A stretch of 64,000 bases of DNA. Source: Inonotus obliquus (lineage: Eukaryota; Basidiomycota; Agaricomycetes; Hymenochaetales; Hymenochaetaceae). Below, piece after piece: positions 33,148-45,703 of the stretch. The notes below the pieces were generated by a model that worked only from the letters and a program-made list of their open reading frames with translations, was not told the DNA's origin and searched no databases. Both the position numbers and the translations under genes were made by a program. Positions within the stretch are counted from its first letter, which is position 1, and each line of letters starts with the position of its first letter. Location: the NCBI GenBank assembly GCA_032164295.1, contig JAJHTX010000004.1:2728001-2792000 (forward strand), in the 5' to 3' direction.

Positions 33148-36100
33148 TCACAGCTCATCGTGCTTTGAGAGAGGTTCATCATCGTCAACCTCTTCAATCT
33201 CGATTGATAGATGCTCTTTCAGTTCATCTGGGATTTCAATGTTCGGCACACCCTTTTTACTGTTGGGCTTGTAATCCGTCCAGACAGCCGAGGAATCAAG
33301 CTCGTCGTCTGAGGGGAGGTCGGGGTCAACCGGAGGCGCAGGTTTGACGGCGGCGTCTGCCTTTGCGGTTTCAGACACTCCGAGCGACCTTCTTAAGACC
33401 CTGTCAACACGGACAAAGAATCTGAACGGACGTGGTTAAGTCGGTAACAATGCCTTCAAAATAAAATAGATAGCTTACTCGTTGGAGTCAGGAACTTCAA
33501 ACCCAGAGCGGACAAGTGCACCGTCAATGAGGATGGTGGCAACTTCCTCGAGCTCAGCCTCGGCATCTACATCCCGGTCTTCGTCTTCTCCAGGAAGCTG
33601 CTCAACGCGCCGAAGGAGGCCTTCGATGAGGGGTGATCTAGGATTGATCTCCAAAAGTTTTTGCTTCTTCGCAAACTCGTGCATGAAGTCAAGGTTGGGC
33701 TGTTTCCTGTTAGCGGCGTCTACGGACCCCGGTTCAGCTATGTCCATACAGGTGATTGCACAGTGCTTACTCAAAAGCTTCTCCACGTTAGCCGTGTATC
33801 CATGCTCATCTGCGACAATAGCACAGGGACTCGTCACGAGTCTGTTTGAAATAACGACTTTATGGACAGTTAATAAATACTTCATCCCCAATCAATCCGA
33901 GCTCTTACCGTCTCTGACTGTTCCCTGTGCTCGGTCCTTCAGCCATGTGATCAATGGCTTGAACTTTTCCGAAAGCTCCTTCTGTTGCTGCTTTTCTTCC
34001 TCCGCATCAAGATCTACACATTCGCTTCAATGGCAGCCCGCAAGAATGATCTAGAGCATCCCACCTTCATCACCAAACTTCAGGCCCGCCTTCGCGACAT
34101 CTTGGAAGGATAGTTTCCTTTATATACGTCAGTATAGACCTAGCGTTGCCAAAGTAAGCTTACTTACTTCCATCTCTTAAGATTCTGGAAGAGAATCTCA
34201 TCCAATGGTTCATTTACAAGGAGGACTTCATAACCCTGTCTTAAATTCACAGAAGTGTTCCAATGGCAATGCAAGTAGTTCCGCTTACCCGAGCATGCAG
34301 CTTTTCAACGAAAACACTCTTCTTCAGACTGTCAGTCGGCTTTCCAACGTCAGCAAGATAGAATATCTGCTTCTGTCCCTGCTTGCGATTCTCCACATAC
34401 TATCGGAAGTAAACATTAATATATACCTTTCGCAATTCGACAGGTGGCTCACCTCATCCAGTGATACGGTGTCACGTTGAGTTGTGTGGAATCTCGCGAG
34501 AGCAGCCAACTTGTCCCTGTTAGGTGGACTCTCGACTGCTCCAAGCTTGATAACTGGACCGTAGACTTGTTGGATCTTTGCAAACTTCTCTGGGTCCTCA
34601 TCGGCAATCTTCGTCAAGAGCTGAATGATATGCTTCATGATAATCTGCTTGATCTGTTTCAGGAACTTCGTGTGCTGTAGAGACTCGCGAGATACGTTCA
34701 AAGGAAGGTCATCGGCTATTTAACAATAAGTCAGGGGCGTTGTAAATCAAGAACAGGAGGCGTACCGTCAACAATGACCTTGACCCAACTTGCCCACTTT
34801 GGAAGAGGCTCGTCACTTCCGAAGTCGTTCGTGATGAATACGCGTTTGACAAGGAGGCGAATGTCCTTCGTCGGAATATTCAGCGGGTCTGACCAGTATT
34901 TATCATCGCTATCCAGATTGTGAATTCATGCTCTTCGCTGAGCCAGGCCCAATCAACTTACAGTCGAGAAGGAACGAATATGATAGCCTTGAACGAAACA
35001 CCCGAGCCCGTATCTCCAGAGAAATGTTTCCATGCCAAGGGAGGAGTAAAATCACGGAAAGTTGCCTGGTACAAAAGTGAGTATTCCTCCTCGGTCACGT
35101 CCTTGGGGTCCCTGTAAATTGATTCGTACCAGGCATTTATGAGCAGGAAGCGAAGTCGTACCTTAACCAAACGGGAGGTAGCGAATTCAGATGCATCCAC
35201 TCATCAACAAGCACTTTCTTTGTTTTCTTCTCCTTCTCTTTCGTCTCTGTCTTCTCATCAGAAACATCCTCAATGACGGCCTCGTCATCCTCGTCATCAT
35301 CCTTATCAGATATCTCCTCCTTTGATTCACTCTCCTCAGAGGCAGACGATTCTTCATCGTCGATGGGAACCTCCTCTTCATACTGACGGAAAAGGTAAAT
35401 GGGGAAGGTAGTCGAGAATCCGGAGTGTTTATTACTATCGCCAAGTCGTGAGAAAGAAACCCTGTTAACGAAAGAATGTGTAGGAACCTCACACTAGCTC
35501 TTGAAGCTTTTGGGTTTCCAAGAATTCCGTGGCATCATCCTTCAGGACGAGCGTAATTTCTGTCCCTCGTCCTAATGTATTTCCTCGTGGATCAGGATAT
35601 ACCTCAAAAGCACTCTCATCTGCCGAAGAACTGAAGACATGCTGTACAGGATCAGGATCCTGTGAAGTCTTCGGAGGAACACTAGCGACATAAACTCGGT
35701 CCGCGACGAGGAATGACGAGTAAAACCCAAGACCAAATGCGCCAATCAGGTTCCCAGTGTTTGTTCCATCCGTGTTTTCCGCCCGTTGTAAGAACTCAGT
35801 TGTACCAGATTTCGCCAGGGTTCCCTACATTTCATATGTTAAGCCTCGATGTTTGACTCTCAATTCCATGAACTTACAAGATTAGCTGCCAGCTCCTCCG
35901 CAGACATCCCAATACCAGTGTCTGTTAGCCACGAATCAGTCAATATCACAATACTATTCGAGCAATGTCCATACCTGAAATGATGACACGCCCTCCCGGT
36001 CCATCCTCGTTCTTTACAGCCTTGATTGAGATATTGAGCGGCTCAGATCCATCCCAGACTTGCTTATCTGTCAAGCCGATCAGTCTCAGCTTTTCCAAGG

Positions 36101-36467
36101 CATCGTTCGCATTAGAGATGAGTTCTCGCAAAAACACATCCCTACATTTGATAACTTCAGGGGTCGTCAATCAAATATTACTACTCTGCGCATACCGGTG
36201 AGAATAGAGGCTGGCGGGGCCGGAGTCAGCCATCTTGTTAGGTGTATTAGTTTTAAGAACACACCTGTTGATCACAATCTTCCGAAGCCGTGCAACATCA
36301 CTCTTACAACGACACCATCAGTATCCGTATTAAGCTGGAATGAGGGAAATGAAGAATACTTGATATGCATGTTTTTGTTTCGGCACGGATTCAGAATCGG
36401 CTTCCTGAGCGAGTGCACAGGACGAGAATATGGACAGAGTCAGAAGGAAAGGTCGGAGGATACGCAT
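33148..36467 (-). CDS. Endoplasmin/Grp94-like ER Hsp90 chaperone
   Basis: This is an ATP-dependent Hsp90-family chaperone of the ER lumen. The N-terminus MRILRPFLLTLSIFSSCALAQ is a signal peptide, and the C-terminus reads DDEPLSKHDEL, an ER-retrieval signal. Between them are the Hsp90 N-domain motifs: FLRELISNANDALEKLRL (ATP-binding Asn), DTGIGMS, GTLAKSGTTEF and NLIGAFGLGFYSSF. A charged linker (EEVPIDDEESSASEESESKEE) comes next, then middle-domain motifs such as W-H-L-N-S-L-P-P-V-W, FKAIIFVPSRL and NVSRESL, and C-domain motifs ITCMDIAEPG... and NPRSPLIEGLLRR. Exons are small at the 5' end; one of 15 nt (36211-36197) is needed to read INSLYSHRDVFL. The upstream region has a UPR-like element. 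The closest alternative is a cytosolic Hsp90, but the signal peptide and HDEL argue strongly for the ER form. Confidence 0.93.
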
Positions 36468-36558
36468 GATGAAGCGACCTCAACGGCCAGAACCAAGGTG
36501 CAGTTAGCGGCTCAGTGAAAGAAACAAGACCTGCGGGTGTAGATAGGAAGACTGAGAG

Positions 36559-36584
36559 TTTATATGCTGGCAATGGTTGACGTG
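36559..36584 (-). promoter_or_regulatory. UPR-like TGACGTG element and TATA box upstream of the ER Hsp90
   Basis: TGACGTG (36578-36584) is the core bound by bZIP factors of the unfolded protein response, about 111 bp before the start codon at 36467. TATAAA on the gene's sense strand (TTTATA at 36559-36564) is about 95 bp before it. A two-unit heat-shock-like GAA-nn-TTC lies further up at 36650-36657. Short matches, so chance is possible, but the target gene makes sense. Confidence 0.5.
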
Positions 36585-36723
36585 TCACTTTCGGACTTTT
36601 CGTGTCAATTTGGCTCGTGATCGCGTTCGCCGATCATTCCGCAACGGAAGAAAATTCTGGTTGGAAGGTCCATTCTCACGCTCATTAGGCTATTAGTATA
36701 TTATTCAAGAGACATTACAATGC

Positions 36724-38651
36724 CTATGCTAACGAGAGCGATTTGTCAACTTCCGTGAAACCTTCAAATAGAGATGCGAAAAGCTACAAGTGCTTAGTTC
36801 AATAGATATAGTGCGTGTTTGAAGCCATCACTTACATCAATTGCATACTGAACATCATGACTACCAGCAGTCTCGCGGATACTATGCATCGAAAGCATTG
36901 CGTTTCCGACATCAACAGTCCTTACACCTATCTTTGAAAGCATTGCTGTGGGTTGTAAACTGTCACACACACGTATATGGAACATATTAAACAAAGTTCT
37001 TACGCCCGACAGTGGATCCACATGCCCTGAAAGAAATGTAAAGCATAATATCACAGGCTGAAAATGACAACTTACATGTCATTCCGCACCTCATATACTT
37101 GTACCTTCCCGCCTTTACGCTCGACCAGTTTTCGGACCAAGAACGCTCCTACTGCGTCCGTCGTATACCTCTGCTTAGCGTTTACCTTCAAAACAATTCC
37201 TCCGTTCATCACCGGTTTGTGGTTCTCTTCGTGTTTACTTGTGTAGTTTGGGTGAACGGCATGACCCATATCTGCTGAGATGAGGAAAGACCGCGCGATG
37301 GACTGGTTCAGGGTTTCTGCGGTTGGAGATAAGCGATGTAGGAGGGACGGAATAATCGATGATTCAGCCCCTGTAGACGAAACCGATCCGACTTCTTCAT
37401 GATTGAAAAGAGCTACGACGTTGATGTTACCCTCAAGGGTAGGAAATGAGCTTGATGACACGCTTTGTGTCAATGCCTCCACTGCGCAGAAGCTTTGACC
37501 CCCGATAAGATGAAGTGCATGGAAAAAATCAGTAATACTCTCACGAAGAAACAAGATTGTCCATCCGCGGACTGAAGATAAACTCGTTGTTCACTCCGCC
37601 CAAGGTCGAGGGTTGAGTATCATATAGTTGTCTGCAAGATGTTAGTTCATTCAGAGCAATGATACTTGTAAAACAACTTACAACTCAAAATCGTGTATTT
37701 GTTCCGGATCTACGGATAGCTCTTCTGCAAGCAGCGCGAGGAGCGCAGGATGATGATCATCTTCAATGTTAGATGCTGTTTTCACCCTTTTCTCTCCGCT
37801 GGGCTCGTTCAATTGGGATGAAACGAGGCCAAGAATAGGGATCATTTCAGTCTCTTGATTGAATTTGAACGCATCGTTCACATTGCGGTCAACTATGAGA
37901 TCGTCGTACATCAATTCCGAGTTTGGAGCGAATTATTAGGTACGAACGATGGATTGCCAGAGTAGGAATACGGATTATTGGTCTATCCACTTTGATCAGC
38001 TTCGAGGTGAAATTGCCTTGGTTGTCTGAGGTTATCACACGACCTGCAATTGACAGGTCACGGTCAAACCATGAATGCCAAATCCCTCCGCCATAGCTTC
38101 AAGTGCAATGAGCGAAATCCGGCTTCTTTTCAGAGATACTGATGCTTACGTCTCTACTCCGACCTGGAGGTAACCCGCACTTGAACGCTTGGATTTTGGT
38201 CGTATTCGAAGATTAGGGCTATCGATATGAGTTGCTACGATGGATGCTCCGGTTCCATGCCGCCAGTTCTTTGGGAGTGTGAAAGCCAGCAAAGAGGCCT
38301 GATTTCTGTGAACCCGTCCAGTCGTTAACGCTATCGGCTTTTATTTCAACCATGCACCCACCTAGTAAAGTAGTACTTCCCACCAGCTTTCAAGGACCAT
38401 TCATCTTCTTCGCGTATCTTCAATGATTAGCGAGTTATAAAGAGCTCCCTCTAGTAACGATAGTGGTGATGGTGTACCTGAACGAAGCCCGCTTTGTCAA
38501 GGATTGCTGCCGCATTATGGGCAGCATGGAACGGAGTCGGCGATGCATTTACGAATTTCAGAAACCTGTTGGCAGATTCTGGTGCGGCTGGAGTACCCAT
38601 GGTTGTCATTGATGGGGATTGGGGGCGCGTCTGTGTGAAATAAGAAAGCAT
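36724..38651 (-). CDS. Aspartyl aminopeptidase (peptidase family M18)
   Basis: This is a metallo-aminopeptidase of family M18 (DNPEP/Ape4 type) that removes N-terminal Asp/Glu residues in the cytosol or vacuole. Visible pieces are [29 protein letters not shown] (metal-binding His-x-Asp), [53 protein letters not shown] (catalytic Glu-Glu and metal ligand), [19 protein letters not shown], and a C-terminal [22 protein letters not shown], then [15 protein letters not shown]. Most introns are short. The start is the ATG at 38651 ([10 protein letters not shown]), about 50 bp downstream of a TATA-like TTTATAC; an in-frame ATG at 38714 would give a longer form. The gene is divergent from the Utp12 gene with 169 bp between the starts. 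Some exon borders (38000-38500) are approximate. Confidence 0.9.
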
Positions 38652-38820
38652 CGTGGGTAGTCTGTATCGGGCCGCAGAGACGTGAATATGGTGTATAAAT
38701 CGGCTTTTGAGCATGTGTTGGTTTATATGCGAGTAAGTAACTTTTCATCGATCACCGTCGATCAACACATACTTTTTTGATCGCGTGTGCTTTTTCACTT
38801 GAACTGTGCTACATTCAACC

Positions 38821-41800
38821 ATGGTCCGCAGTTATCTCAGACATGGACCAACGGAGGTTAGCTTGAAGTTATCTCTCATGAGAGCACTATACTAACAAAC
38901 ATATAGGCTTTTGGCCTGGTCTGCAGCTCAAGTTCAAATTCTGTTTGGGACGGAAAACTTGCATTCGTCCCAGCTCAAGAGGATGTTCTCGTTTGGGATG
39001 TCAAAAAGGGCCAAATGGTACGCATTGTTTGAAAAAGTATCTTTGACTAGAATCTAAGCTAAAGTCGTTTCCAGCTCGCTATGTGGCACGAAACTGGTCA
39101 TCGAGCCGAAGTGACATGCATTGAACAGGCGCCTCGAAAGGATATCTTCGCGGTCGGTTACGCCGACGGTTCTATACGTCTTTGGAACTCGCAGACGAAG
39201 AGTGTTATTGCAACTTTTAATGGACACAAGAAAGCTGTCACTGCTTTGCAATTCGATACTTCCGGTGTCAGGTTAGCGTCCGGTTCGCAGGATACGAATC
39301 TCGTTTTGTGGGATGTGGTTGGCGAGGCTGGGATATTCAGGTGTGCTATTCTCTTCGTAGGCGGGAGCTTCTTCTCAAGTACTTGTACTTCAGACTTCGC
39401 GGGCATCGCGATCAAATCACCGGGATCCGCTTCTTGACCACGCCCTCATATTCACCATCAACATCCTCGGCAATTCCTTCAGTGGATTACCTCGTCACCT
39501 CCTCAAAGGATACTCTTGTAAAGTTATGGGACCTCTCAACTCAACACTGCGTACAAACGGTTGTCGCTCACCCATCCGAAGTATGGAGCTTAGGCATCAA
39601 TCCGGAGCAAGATCTCATATTTACTGGAGGTGGAGAGGGGGAGCTGAAGGCATGGCGCGTAGATCATCAAGCACTGGCGGAAGGCCTGAAGGAGATAGAG
39701 ACGGGCGAGGTAAGCCAAAGTGCACTCACTTTATCCCAATTCCTATCCCCTAACTCCTGCGCAGGTGTCCAAAATGATACATTTCGTAGAAACCCTGCCG
39801 CTATCAACACGGCACCGAATTTCCCAGTTATCCTTTCATCCTTCAAGAGCTGTGCTCGCTGTCCAATCTCACGACAAGTCCATTGATGTGTTCAGAATAC
39901 GCACCGAGGAAGAGATACGAAAGAAGCAGGCTCGTAGAAGGCGGCGCGAAAGAGAAAAGGCCAAGGCTAAAGGAGATGCGAGGGTCGATAAATCGGAAAA
40001 GACAGAAGTAGAGGAGCAAATGAACGTGGAAAATGAGGAGATCGCACTTGTGGATTTGTTCCAGCCCTATCTTGTCATTCGAGCCAGCGGCAAAATCAGA
40101 TCATTCTCGTTTACGACCGAGAATAATGATCCCAAAGGAGGGACACATGTAAGTGGCCTTCGAAAGTGTGAACATGGCATGCTAATATCTTGTGTTAGCT
40201 CCTCGTCGCCTTGAATACCAACTCCGTCGAGGTATATGACGTGCCTACCCCTACAAAAAGCAAGGGTGGGCCACCAGAGGCGAATCGTCTCTACTCGTTG
40301 GATCTACCCGGCCATCGTACAGACGTACGAACGCTCTGTTTGAGCTCCGACGATCAATTATTGGCATCAGCTTCAAACGGTGAATATGACATCACTCTGG
40401 CGGAAGAGAACTCATCAACGTAACTCTATACAGGCTCCCTGAAAATATGGAATTTGAAGACTACCGCATGCATACGGACTATGGATTGCCCATATGCTAT
40501 TTGCAGTCTTTTCCTGCCCGGTGATCGACAAGTGAGCCATCTTTGAGCTATAAAAATATAGTATCTCAAAGTTTGGTCATTTAGATTGCGGTCGGGACCA
40601 AATCTGGAGAGATCTTACTCTTCGATGTTGCTTCGTCTTCCTTGATAGAGACTATCAAAGCCCATTCTTCAACTGTATGGTCAATGCATCTGAGGGCAGA
40701 CGAACAGATCCTCGCCACGGGCAGTGCAGATAAAGACGTCAAGTTTTGGGAACTCGAACGCGAAGAAACAGGCTCGTCATACACACTAGGCAATATCAAA
40801 TCACTCATACATGTTAAAACGTTGAAAATGACGGATGATGTGCTGAGTGTCCGGTTCAGCCCGAATGGCAAACTCCTCGCCGTGTCTCTGCTGGATTCGA
40901 CGGTCAAGATATTCTATCAAGACACGCTCAAGTTCTTCCTGTCGCTGTACGGACATAAAGTTCGTTGTTTCTCTTCATTAACGAATCACCTTGAACTTAC
41001 CCACCACTTTTGCAGCTCCCTGTACTATCCATGGATATCTCCGATGACTCCAAACTCATCGTAACATGTTCCGCTGACAAGAATGTCAAGATTTGGGGTT
41101 TGGACTTTGGTGACTGTCACAAATCGATTTTCGCACATGACGAGAGTATTATGCAAGTTGCCTTTGAAAAAGGCTCGAACTCTCATCACTTCTGGACTGT
41201 CAGTAAGGATAAACTGTTGAAATATTGGGATGGGGACAAGGTGAGACGTCAAGCATCAATGCTGAGAAAGTGGCATGGTCTTATAAATCTTGTAGTTTGA
41301 GAACATACAAAAACTTCAAGGCCACCACGGTGAAATCTGGGCTCTAGCTGTCAGCCACTTTGGAAAGTTTGTTGTGACTGGATCGCACGATAAGTCAATA
41401 CGCCTGTGGGAGAAACTCGAGGAGCCTGTGAGTATATACGATGGATGCCTCCTTTGGCTATACCACTGATTGCATGCCTTGATTATAGCTCTTCCTTGAA
41501 GAAGAGCGGGAACGCGATCTCGAACAACTCTACGATTCTGGACTCGCCGAAACGCTGAACCAAACAGAAGAGGCCATAGGATCCGGAGCACCAGACGCCG
41601 AAGAAGGTATGGGAGTAGGAGACACCCGACCAGCAGAAGCAACGTCCGTATCAAAGCAGACAACGGAGACACTCATGGCAGGAGAACGTATAATGGAGGC
41701 TCTTGAAATTGCCGACGCAGAGCGAGCAGCATGGGTTGCTTATCAGGACGCAAAGGCTAGCCTTCCCGCGCATGAAGCGGAGAAAGTTCCTCCTCCAGCA

Positions 41801-42328
41801 AAGAATGCAGTCCTTGCTGCATACGAGATGGAGCCTGATCAGTATGTGCTGATGGTTATCGAGAGGATACATAGTACTGCTTTGACGGATGCTCTACTCG
41901 TTCTGCCGTTTGGCAGAGTCCTCAGCTTGATGGTTCATCTGAATGACTGGGCCAGGAAGGTGTGTTCTATGTCTGCAACAGCTGTTCTCGCCATGCTGAT
42001 GACTGTCTAGGGCCGGAATATTGCGTTAGTATCTCGAATATTGGTGTTTCTATTGAAGACACACTATCGTCAAATCGTTGCACATCGTGCACTCCGCACT
42101 TCTTTGGTTCCCCTCCGTAAGCACTTACGGGACGCACTTCTCAGGCAGAAGGAGATGGTCGGATACAATTTGGCTGCCCTGCGGTACATAAAAAGACGGG
42201 ATGAAGCAGCTCGGACTGCTTCATTTTTAGAAGAAAGTCTTGGGGAAGAGGACAAGATTAAAGAACTCAGAATTAGTCTCGCGACTGGCGACATCAAGAA
42301 GAGGAAGAGGGTTGCGATTACTGCTTAG
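38821..42328 (+). CDS. UTP12: Utp12/Dip2 (WDR3-like) WD40 protein of the small-subunit processome
   Basis: This is the WD40 protein Utp12 (Dip2 in yeast, WDR3 in man), part of the UtpB subcomplex of the U3 small-subunit processome in the nucleolus, needed for 18S rRNA maturation. The start ([12 protein letters not shown]) is family-typical. Tandem WD repeats run from [15 protein letters not shown] through [99 protein letters not shown] and [15 protein letters not shown], with the classic G-S-x-D-x-x-x-x-x-W ends. The tail from [13 protein letters not shown] to RKRVAITA is the Utp12 C-terminal domain. A basic insertion ([13 protein letters not shown]) interrupts the middle repeats. Many introns of about 50-60 bp; end at 42328 (TAG). 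Confidence 0.95.
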
Positions 42329-42495
42329 ATATCGTATAGATTAATTAGGGTACATATTGTTCTTCCAGCAGGGAACCTGATAGAAATACACATTGTGAAC
42401 TAGTCTACAGTCTGAGTTGTACATGTTTTATAGCTACAAAGCTGCCAAGCATAGCCTGGACGAGATGGAGAGGGTATGCGCGGCCTCTTTCTTTC

Positions 42496-43327
42496 TTATT
42501 GTTTTGGACCCCAGAGGTCCTCAAACCAGACTTGCGGGTTAGTCGCCTGTCTCATCATCACGTCCATTACACCCACATCCGGATTCGCAAGCCGCGAGAA
42601 GGCCCCCTTAGTGAGGTCCACATGCTTGGATCCAGGCGCACATCCGGCACATGAGTCAACAACGCGGACGAAGACGCATTTCTCAGGTCCGTTACACACT
42701 AGGTGGCTTATTAGTCAACTTGTTCTTCGTGTCCTTGGTGACTGTCCGACTTACGCTCGAGGAACTTGAAGCACGCCGGTTGCGTAAGCCAGCCGTGTAA
42801 GGTCAGAGCGCAGGCAAATGAGTTGTCCTACGTGACTATTCAAGATGAGAAGAAAACACATCTATGAATCGACTCACGGTAGGTGCCCAGTCAGTGTTGC
42901 TCCAACAACTAGGATTCTGAAGGTCATGTCCGGTATACCTGATGGCGTGGATGTTAATACCAATGCATTCTCTTCGCGACTCAACTTACCAGGTCACTTT
43001 AACGTTTTCTGGCTTTCCAATGCCTTTGAGATACCGGACGGCGTCTGCGAAACTGGATAGCGCCCCTTTGGAGCTCTTGCTTGATTTGCTGGCATGGTCT
43101 CGTTTTCTAGGTGCTATTTGGTCGTATTTATACGAAAGATCGCTAACATTAACAGCTTGCCATTCCCTTGAGTCAAAATTGTAGTCCCTGCCCAAAGAGT
43201 GGAAGCGGGTATAGTATTCCCGTAATTCTGAGTCTGTTTGACGCGTGATGGAGGTGGAAGAGACTGTTTGTGCTAGAAAGGAGGAGAGAACCAAAACTGA
43301 TGACGAGATTAAAGAGAGACCGCGCAT
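42496..43327 (-). CDS. Small secreted double-psi beta-barrel (RlpA/expansin-like) protein
   Basis: This encodes a secreted protein of about 230 residues with a signal peptide (MRGLSLISSSVLVLSSFLA, cleaved near AQTVSS). A Ser/Lys-rich region (KSSKSSKGALSSF) precedes a double-psi beta-barrel of the RlpA/expansin-like family: W-Y-T-G-H-D-L-Q-N-P-S-C-W, DNSFACALTLHGW, then CVFVRVVDSCAGCAPGSKHVDLTK and DVGVMDV. The six or so Cys residues (C-W, A-C-A, P-A-C-F, C-N-G, C-V-F, S-C-A-G-C-A) suit disulfides. These proteins are typical wall-loosening or apoplastic factors, and are abundant in basidiomycetes. I see no catalytic pair of lytic enzymes and assign no substrate. Exons after 43000 are short and their borders approximate. 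Convergent with the Utp12 gene (167 bp). Confidence 0.8.
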
Positions 43328-43527
43328 CCTAGTAGATATAGTATATTGATAAATGAGCGTGCCAGGGTCGAGCTTGAGTCGTCAAGTCGTAAACTACGTT
43401 GTGGGGAGAGCGAAAGGTGGCATCCGAACGCGTCTGTGACGCGGTTGCACGTGAGGAACAAATTCCCAGCCGTGACCGTGTTCCAGCCGCTGAGCCAGTA
43501 CACTTCTTCCCCTACTTCTCCGAGTCC

Positions 43528-45643
43528 ATGTTTAGGCGATGCGCGAAATTGACTTTACACCATAAATACACAACTCATCGTAGCCTCACGTCCAGAGCGT
43601 CCCCGGTGGCGGACAGCAGATGGCCTGGATGGGAAGTGGTAATAGGCTTGGAGGTGCATGCTCAGATCAAGTCTCGAGCAAAGCTATTTTCTCGTTCGGC
43701 CCGCCACTTGCACTATTCTTGATTAGCATCTTAAAATTTCTCCAGATGCATGGACTTCGACTTATGACGAAGAACCAAACACGCATGTTGATGTATTCGA
43801 CGCGGCCTTTCCTGGTGTCCTTCCTGTAAGCACTGGCTATCTCTTCTCCGTTGCGTTTTGTTTCACTTTTTCATTTTTCCAGAGATTGAACCCCTCGTGT
43901 GTAGAGCTAGCAGTCAGGGCTGCACTCGCTTTGAATTCCAGTCTCCAACGCCGATCCTCTTTCGATCGGAAACATTACTTCTACTCAGACCTGCCCGCAG
44001 GATACCAGATCACGCAGCAATACGGTTGGTGTGCAGTAATATCATTCCAATTCATGAGCTAAACATGTCTTCAGCACCACTAGCAAAGGGTGGTCATCTT
44101 AAAATACGCAAGGACGGAGTCTCGGTCAAAATTAAACAGATTCAGCTAGAGCAAGTTACGATCCAGTTGGTGTATGTGATCGCTTAAAGCCCACCCTGAC
44201 TTCAAGTAGGATACTGCCAAATCGACTTTCGACGCGAAGAATAATCAGTCAGTCATCGACCTGAACCGTGCTGGCACAGCGCTCATGGAAATTGTCTCGG
44301 AGCCAGATATGACGTAGGTACTTGACTTGAACTCCTAGAGGTACAATGACTGGACTTCTTACTAGCACCCCCGAGCAAGCTGGTGAATATCTCAGGACCC
44401 TACAGGCGTTGCTACGCTCTGTTGGAGCGAGTGATGGGAACATGGAAGAGGTAAGTCACGCTCTAGCCCGAAATTTCTTCATCTTTGACCAAGGGTATAT
44501 AGGGTTCCCTTCGATGCGATGCGAATGTCTCGGTGAACCAAGTGGGAAGACCAAGAGGGACACGATGCGAGATCAAGAATCTCAACAGCGCGAAGTTCAT
44601 GACCATAGCTATCAGTGAGATGCGTCGCGTGATCTTCAAATGGCGGTAACTTACCATCGACATAGGGTCGGAAGTTCTTAGGCATATAGAAATACTCGAG
44701 AATGGTGGGGTAGTGGCTCAGGAAACGAGGGGATTTGATGAGCATACCGCTGAGACGTATCTGCTGCGGAGTAAGGAAGATGCACCGGACTATCGTTACA
44801 TGCCCGATCCAAACCTACCACCACTCATCCTTGACGAGGTATTCTTTCTGTATTCGCGAATATGGAGCCGGGTTGACGTATTCGCCTGTAGATATATGTT
44901 GAGTCTGTACGATCATCGATGCCGGAACTCCCAGATCAGATCCGCGCTCGTCTTCTGGCAAAAGGATTAAGTGAAAGAGATGTTGATTTCCTAATGTCTA
45001 TTGATGCAGGACGTGAAGTAGGCTTCGACGGCCAGCTCGGTGGCGGTTTCGTTTCGTTCTTTGACGAGCTTGCCACTACTCGGAATCCGAAAGTCGCTCT
45101 TAATTGGTAAGGAACTCTGCTGATTTCTGCTTCAAACGAGTGACTGAAATCCAATTCTGTATTCAGGATAACACATGATCTTTACGGACTGCTCGTTGCA
45201 AGAAAGGAGTCCTTCAAAGATAACATTGTTTCAACTGAACAATTAGGCGAACTTATAGACCTTGTAGAAAGCAAGAAGTTGACAGGTGATTTCTGGATGA
45301 AAGTCCTGTTGGAGCGCCTACTGATCTTTAGACAGGCACTTCTGCGAAACGAGTGCTGAGATACATGGTCGAGAAGCAATCAAAAGTATTGCCCTCGGCC
45401 ATAGCACGGGAACTCTCGCTATTGGCTCTTGACGCCTCTGGCGAGCAGGAAGGCGATCTCATGGACAAATACTGCAAGGAAGCGATCGAAGCGTTGCCAG
45501 AGGAAGTTGAGATCGTCCAGAACGGCAATCTCAGAGTCTTAAACAAGTTGGTTGGTCACGTAATGAAGGCGAGTAAAGGGCGCACAAATGCACAGACTGT
45601 GCATGCTCGTTTCAAGGATATGCTCATGGATAAAACAACTTGA
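43528..45643 (+). CDS. Mitochondrial glutamyl-tRNA(Gln) amidotransferase subunit B
   Basis: This is GatB (Pet112 in yeast), the subunit of the GatFAB or GatCAB amidotransferase that converts Glu-tRNA(Gln) to Gln-tRNA(Gln) in mitochondria. Signature parts read [28 protein letters not shown]-like stretches, [70 protein letters not shown] and [16 protein letters not shown]. The C-terminal helical/YqeY-like part ends with [20 protein letters not shown]. An Arg-rich N-terminus ([20 protein letters not shown]) looks like a mitochondrial presequence and supports ATG 43528. Many short introns; the 43694-43745 intron makes an S-H-A-W junction. Converges on the DsbA-like gene, with only 60 bp between stops. 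Confidence 0.93.
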
Positions 45644-45703
45644 ACCTGAAATACATGCTTGCAATTGTTACAAGTTTGAAGTGTGTCGATATGCTTTCGT
45701 CTT

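Noticed and set aside
43346..43552. Plus-strand frame antisense to the start of the secreted beta-barrel gene
   Set aside because: Overlaps promoter sequence of the divergent genes; no conservation seen, and the GatB start lies in a different frame.
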